Source: Microvirga subterranea (lineage in GTDB: Bacteria; Pseudomonadota; Alphaproteobacteria; Rhizobiales; Beijerinckiaceae). From it: a DNA stretch of 64,000 bases. The DNA lies in NCBI RefSeq assembly GCF_003350535.1, contig NZ_QQBB01000001.1:420727-484726 (forward strand), given 5' to 3'. How positions within the stretch are numbered: position 1 is the stretch's first letter; every line of letters begins with the position of its first letter. Below the pieces are notes generated by a model. The model was not told the DNA's origin. It did not search any database and saw only the letters and a list, made by a program, of their open reading frames with translations. Shown here piece by piece: positions 60,348-64,000 of the stretch. Position numbers and translations under genes: made by a program.

Positions 60348-61001
60348 ATGGTCAAGGTCCATGTGGTGACGAGGGAGAATGCGTCCCGGTACGGGCAGGC
60401 GCTCCACGATTATTTTCGCTTGCGTCACCTGATCTACGTCGAGGAGCGCGGCTGGGAGGATCTCAGGCGTCCGGACGGTCTCGAGCGCGATCAGTTCGAC
60501 ACGGACGCGGCGGTCCACCTGATCGCCATGGAGGGTCGGGAGGTCGTCGGCGGATCGCGCATGATCCCCATGTCCGCGCCGACGCTCCTGAGCGACGTCT
60601 TTCCGCATCTGGTGCAGCGCGGGAAGCTGCCGCGCGACCAGGCGGCGATCGAATGGACGCGCATGTTCGTGGCGCCCGCCCACCGGACCGGCCATCGCGA
60701 ACGATCGGTGGCCGGGGCCCTGTTCTGCGCCGTGATGGAGTACTGCCACGCGATCGGCGCGACCTCCGTCGGCGGCGTCATGGAGACCTTCTGGCTGCCG
60801 CGCTGGCAGCGCTTCGGGTGGACCACCCGGGTGCTCGGCCTGCCGGAGGACATCGCCGGCTGCATGACGCTCGCGGCCTTCATGGACGTGGACCGCAAGG
60901 CCCTGGACGGCGTTCGCGCCGCCACCGGCTGGCCGGGTTCCGTCCTGGCCAGGCGCGAAGCCTCCGAGGACGAGCCCGCCCTGTCCCTTTTGGCCAGCTG
61001 A
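60348..61001 (+). CDS. Acyl-homoserine-lactone synthase (LuxI family)
   Basis: The 217-residue enzyme makes the autoinducer from SAM and acyl-ACP or acyl-CoA. Conserved LuxI features are the FRLRHLIYVEERGWE block, LERDQFDTDAAVHL and VVGGSRMIPM, then IEWTRMFV. ATG 60348 has GGGAGGG. Acyl chain length cannot be predicted. Follows the luxR gene by 74 bases; a 73-residue ORF follows after 22 bases. Confidence 0.93.
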   Translation: MVKVHVVTRENASRYGQALHDYFRLRHLIYVEERGWEDLRRPDGLERDQFDTDAAVHLIAMEGREVVGGSRMIPMSAPTLLSDVFPHLVQRGKLPRDQAAIEWTRMFVAPAHRTGHRERSVAGALFCAVMEYCHAIGATSVGGVMETFWLPRWQRFGWTTRVLGLPEDIAGCMTLAAFMDVDRKALDGVRAATGWPGSVLARREASEDEPALSLLAS

Positions 61002-61023
61002 TCCGTGAGTTCAAGAGACCGCT

Positions 61024-61245
61024 ATGATGATGATGACGAATTCCGAGACAGACCGCGGCCGCTTCGAGGGAGGGCTGACGCGCGAGGAGCGGATGACGCT
61101 TTCGCTTCTGCGGATCGTGACCGATCTCGCGAGCATCAGGAAGGACGTCGACCATGACGACTTCGCGCGACTGCCGTCCCTGCCGTCGCTCCTGGAGGCC
61201 GCCGACCGGCTGATCGCCGAGCTCGGATTCGACGACGAGGAATAG
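61024..61245 (+). CDS. Small hypothetical protein downstream of luxI
   Basis: The 73-residue acidic, helical protein (TLSLLRIVTDLASIRKDVDH and LLEAADRLIAELGFDDEE are visible) has no known family, signal or membrane segment. It starts with four consecutive ATG codons, so the true start may be any of them. It is 22 bases after luxI on the same strand and may be part of the same message. Confidence 0.6.
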   Translation: MMMMTNSETDRGRFEGGLTREERMTLSLLRIVTDLASIRKDVDHDDFARLPSLPSLLEAADRLIAELGFDDEE

Positions 61246-61249
61246 CGCT

Positions 61250-61618
61250 TCAGCGCTCCTGCTCGCACGCCGACCGGGCCAGCGCGAGGATGGCCTGGCG
61301 CATCGACTTGCTCTTGAGGCGGTCGAACAGGGACAGGAGCTCCAGGCTGTCCTTGTCGGCCGGCGTCACCCCGGCCGGCAGGCCGGTTCCGTCGACCTCC
61401 GGCAGGAAGTACGTGGCGTTGACCCCGAGCGTCTGGGCGATCTGGTTCAGGCGTCCCACGCTGATCCGGTTGGTGCCCTTCTCGTATTTCTGGACCTGCT
61501 GAAACGTGATCCCCAGGGCGTCGCCGAGCTTGGTCTGGCTCATGCCGATCTGCGTCCGCCGCAGGCGGATCCGGGTCCCGATCTCCTTGTCGATCTGGTT
61601 CGTCGCCTTCTTTGACAA
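61250..61618 (-). CDS. PraR-like XRE family transcriptional regulator
   Basis: From TTG 61618 the 122-residue protein begins MSKKATNQIDKEIGTRIRLR, then RTQIGMSQTKLGDALGITFQ with QVQKYEKGTNRISVGRL, the Cro/CI helix-turn-helix of PraR-type regulators. GGGGGA lies four to five bases upstream of this TTG; GTG 61675 would add 19 residues. In rhizobia PraR represses quorum-sensing and attachment genes, so its position facing the luxR-luxI genes is suggestive. It converges with the 73-residue ORF with four bases between. Confidence 0.82.
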   Translation of the reverse strand: MSKKATNQIDKEIGTRIRLRRTQIGMSQTKLGDALGITFQQVQKYEKGTNRISVGRLNQIAQTLGVNATYFLPEVDGTGLPAGVTPADKDSLELLSLFDRLKSKSMRQAILALARSACEQER

Positions 61619-61976
61619 TCGATCCCCCGAGAACTGGTCTTTGACAGGTGCCGGCACTCTAGCGAAACGGTTCACGACGTCTAATGGTTTCTTTGAACGA
61701 GAACCCGGGAAGGCGTGTCCACGGGGACAATCCGCACCTGACCTCTAGGAGACCACTTGCCCGGCCTTCGAGGCCCCACGGCTCCCGCGTCGGAACGTTT
61801 TCCGGTCCCGTTCGCAGCGACCATGCGCGGCTCGGACTGGCGAGCCTCCCTTCATGACGAGCGGGCGACCTGACGGGGCGCCCTGGTCACGAAGGCGCGA
61901 GAGCCCCCTGCGCGACCTTGCTATTGCCACGGTTGGGCGGCACCACGGGCGGCCCCTTACGTGAGTCGCCTGCTTC
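61619..61976. other. Divergent intergenic region between XRE regulator and DsbA-like genes
   Basis: About 358 bases (302 if the regulator starts at GTG 61675) with no convincing gene. It should contain divergent promoters for the XRE regulator and the DsbA-like protein. No palindrome of note was seen. Confidence 0.5.
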
Positions 61977-62606
61977 ATGATCATCTCCCGTCGCACTCTG
62001 CTTGCCGGTCTTGCCCTGTCGGGCGCCGGCGCCCCCGCCTTCGCGCAATCCGCTCCCGAGCCGCAGCGGGTGCCGATCGAGCTCGTGGAGGACACGCTCG
62101 ACCTGCCCTCCGCCGTGCGCCTCGGGCACAAGCATGGCGATGTGATCATGGTGGAGTACTTCGACTACAACTGCCCCTGGTGCAAACGGTCGGCGAAGGA
62201 CCTGCCGGCCCTGCTGAAGGCGGAGCCGGACCTCTCCTACGTGCTGGTGAACTTCGCGGTGCTCGGCGCGCCCTCCGTCGAGGCGACCCGCGCGGCGCTC
62301 GCCTATCTCCAGGTCTACGGACCGGACCGGTACCTGCCGCTGCACCTCGCCCTGTTCGGCCTGCCCGGCACCGTCAACGGCGAGCGCGCCATTGCGGCGG
62401 CCGAGAAGCTCGGCGCCGACCGGGCGAAGCTCGTGGCGGCCGCCGATACGGACCGGACGACCCAGTGGATGAAGGCGTCCTTCACCCTGGGCAATTCCCT
62501 GGGCCTCGTCGCCACGCCGTCCTTCCTGATCGGCATGGAAGCCTATGTGGGCGGCATGAATCTGGCGCAGAAGCGCGAGGCGATCGCGAAGGCGCGGGCG
62601 GGGTAG
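61977..62606 (+). CDS. DsbA family thiol-disulfide protein
   Basis: The 209-residue exported protein has an RR-type signal (MIISRRTLLAGLALSGAGAPAFA) and a thioredoxin fold with helical insertion. The redox motif is C66-P-W-C69 in YFDYNCPWCKRS, and VATPSFLIG has the cis-proline. The CPWC sequence (rather than CPHC) and context are closer to DsbG/ScsC-like or DsbA-like proteins that reduce or isomerise disulfides in the periplasm. A DsbB or DsbD partner is not in the window. Confidence 0.88.
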   Translation: MIISRRTLLAGLALSGAGAPAFAQSAPEPQRVPIELVEDTLDLPSAVRLGHKHGDVIMVEYFDYNCPWCKRSAKDLPALLKAEPDLSYVLVNFAVLGAPSVEATRAALAYLQVYGPDRYLPLHLALFGLPGTVNGERAIAAAEKLGADRAKLVAAADTDRTTQWMKASFTLGNSLGLVATPSFLIGMEAYVGGMNLAQKREAIAKARAG

Positions 62607-62633
62607 GTCTCGATAGGTCGACGAAGCACGACG

Positions 62634-62740
62634 GGTGTCATCCCCGGCCGGAGCGCAGCGGAGGGGAAGGGCATCCAGTGTTCAGCGTCACGCCGGACGT
62701 GGATCCCCTTCCCGGTCCTGCGGACCGCCGGGGTGACACC
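62634..62740. repeat. Large inverted repeat element
   Basis: Outer arms GGTGTCATCCCCGGC and GCCGGGGTGACACC, and inner arms GAGGGGAAGGGCATCCA and TGGATCCCCTTCCC, form a long cruciform of about 107 bases between the DsbA-like and murJ-like genes. This is a recurrent intergenic palindrome type in Hyphomicrobiales. Confidence 0.8.
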
Positions 62741-62799
62741 CCTTCACCCCTTTCGTCCCCTTGGACATCCGCCCTGAGACCGGTTAAGCGCGACGGGGC

Positions 62800-64000
62800 A
62801 TGTCGCTTCTCCGCTCCTCAATCCTGGTCGGCCTCGGGGCCGCCGCGTCGCGGGTCCTAGGCTTCGTCCGGGACATCCTGTTCGCGCAGGTGCTCGGGGC
62901 GGGGCCGGTGGCGGATGCGTTTCTCGCCGCCTTCCGGCTGCCCAATCTCGTGCGCCGCATCACCGGCGAGGGCGGGCTCAACCCGGCGCTCGTTCCGACC
63001 CTGAGCCGTCTCGACCCGGGCGAGGCCGCCCGGGTCTCGGGTGACGTGGTGAGCGCCTTCGCGCTGGCCCTGCTCGCGCTGACGGCCCTGGTCGAGATCG
63101 GCGCCGGGCTCCTCGCCTTCCTGCTGGCGCCGGGCCTTCGGGACGACGGTACGCTCGCGCTCGTGGCCCTCTACACCCGCCTCGGCTTTCCGATGGTGCT
63201 CGGCGTGACGCTCTCCTCCGTGGCGGCCGCGCTCCTGAACCTGCGCGGGCATTACCGGGCCACCGCCGTCGCGCCGCTGGTGGTCAATGCGGGCCTGATC
63301 GCCACGGCGGTGGCGCTCGAGGCCGGCACCGCCCTGCCGCTCGCGGACAAGGCCGCGTGGCTCGCCGCGGCGTCGAGCCTGTCGGGCCTCCTGCAATTCG
63401 CCATCGTGGCGGCGGCGCTCCTCGGCGGCCGGCGGGCCGTCTCCTTCCGCCGCCTGCGTTGGTCGCCTTTCCTGAGGGGCCTGCTGCTCGCCGGCGTCCC
63501 GGCGCTCGTGGCCAGCGGCGCGGTGCAGCTCTTCATCCTGGCCGGCACCCAGATCGCCTCGTTCTGGCCGGCCGGAATCTCCTGGCTCTACTATGCCGAC
63601 CGGGTCATGCAGCTTCCGCTCGGCCTGATGGCGGCCCTGGCCGCGAGCGTGCTGCTGCCCGACCTTGCGCTCAAGCACCGGGACGGGGCCGCGCACGCCC
63701 TGGTCGCCGCCCAGAACCGGGCCCTGGAGCTGGCGCTCCTCATGGCCCTGCCGGCCTGCCTCGCCCTCGTGGTGCTGTCCCACCCCATCGCGTCGGTCCT
63801 GTTCGAGCGCGGCGCCTTCACGGCGGCCGACGCGGACGGAACGGCCCGGGTGCTCGCCTCCTTGAGCCTCGGCCTGCCCTTCGCCACCGCCGCCAAGGTG
63901 CTGAGCCAGACCCTCTTCGCCCGCGGCTCCTTGCGGGCGACCCTGGTCGCGGCCGCGGCCGGGATCGCCGTCACGGCGGGCGCCTCCCTGCTGCTCGGCC
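62800..64000 (+). CDS. murJ: MurJ/MviN family lipid II flippase (partial)
   Basis: The gene runs off the window end; 400 codons are seen with no stop. It begins MSLLRSSILVGLGAASRVLG and has VRDILFAQVLGAGPVADAFL, FRLPNLVRRITGEGGLNPAL and VPTLSRL, the start of MurJ proteins, with at least eight hydrophobic segments. MurJ flips lipid II across the inner membrane for peptidoglycan synthesis. The motif GEGGLNPALVP departs from the commoner GEGAFNxAFVP, so this may be a second, divergent copy. Confidence 0.85.
   Translation, partial: MSLLRSSILVGLGAAASRVLGFVRDILFAQVLGAGPVADAFLAAFRLPNLVRRITGEGGLNPALVPTLSRLDPGEAARVSGDVVSAFALALLALTALVEIGAGLLAFLLAPGLRDDGTLALVALYTRLGFPMVLGVTLSSVAAALLNLRGHYRATAVAPLVVNAGLIATAVALEAGTALPLADKAAWLAAASSLSGLLQFAIVAAALLGGRRAVSFRRLRWSPFLRGLLLAGVPALVASGAVQLFILAGTQIASFWPAGISWLYYADRVMQLPLGLMAALAASVLLPDLALKHRDGAAHALVAAQNRALELALLMALPACLALVVLSHPIASVLFERGAFTAADADGTARVLASLSLGLPFATAAKVLSQTLFARGSLRATLVAAAAGIAVTAGASLLLG

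Overview
The window is a stretch of a high-GC alphaproteobacterial chromosome. Gene content and order point to the order Hyphomicrobiales (Rhizobiales), plausibly the Methylobacterium/Microvirga side, though no 16S gene is present to confirm this. Markers are the ActS/ActR (RegB/RegA) pair, MmcB, DUF1236 and DUF3096 proteins, Irr next to fabA-fabB-fabI, an lptC-lptA-lptB cluster, an rpoN-hpf-ptsN cluster, and several palindromic repeat families typical of the group. I see no phage, transposase, CRISPR array, rRNA or replication origin.

Layout. 0-9.8 kb: end of actS, actR, mmcB, a DUF4142 exported protein, an RTX haem peroxidase, a TPR protein, an ABC transporter-like protein with a degenerate ATP site, and an MBL-fold hydrolase. 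10-14.3 kb: one very large modular RTX protein. 14.5-19.4 kb: surface polysaccharide genes resembling the WbpL/WbpK/WbpM (WreU/WreQ/WreV) set. 19.5-24.6 kb: FecCD-type ABC uptake genes, an aminotransferase, an orphan PotF-like binding protein and a SIMPL protein. 24.6-28.2 kb: an ECF sigma/anti-sigma pair, an acetyltransferase, a secreted COG4315 protein and a Crp/Fnr regulator. 28.2-30.8 kb: ptsN, hpf and rpoN. 30.9-37.2 kb: a block that separates rpoN from lptB. 37.3-40.3 kb: lptB, lptA, lptC and RNase D. 40.4-43.2 kb: low-complexity exported proteins. 43.2-53.3 kb: an esterase, a ribbon-helix-helix regulator, a rhodanese, tRNA-Leu, an NDUFA9-like protein and assorted metabolic or membrane proteins. 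53.4-57 kb: irr diverging from fabA-fabB-fabI. 57.3-59.4 kb: a periplasmic GMC dehydrogenase with its small subunit. 59.5-61.7 kb: a LuxR/LuxI quorum-sensing pair with a small ORF and a PraR-like XRE regulator. 62-64 kb: a DsbA-like protein and the start of a murJ-family gene.

The most interesting unit is at 30.9-35.4 kb. A membrane GGDEF-EAL protein and a periplasmic SUOX-fold protein with no cysteine form an operon. Divergently transcribed are a GTP cyclohydrolase I and a 6-pyruvoyltetrahydropterin synthase-like protein whose zinc site is altered. The first two match the PruR-DcpA pterin-sensing c-di-GMP switch known from Agrobacterium. The linked pterin genes suggest a self-contained module in which a locally made pterin sets c-di-GMP level and hence attachment. 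Two large RTX proteins, polysaccharide genes and quorum sensing in the same window fit a surface-associated lifestyle, but that link is inference.
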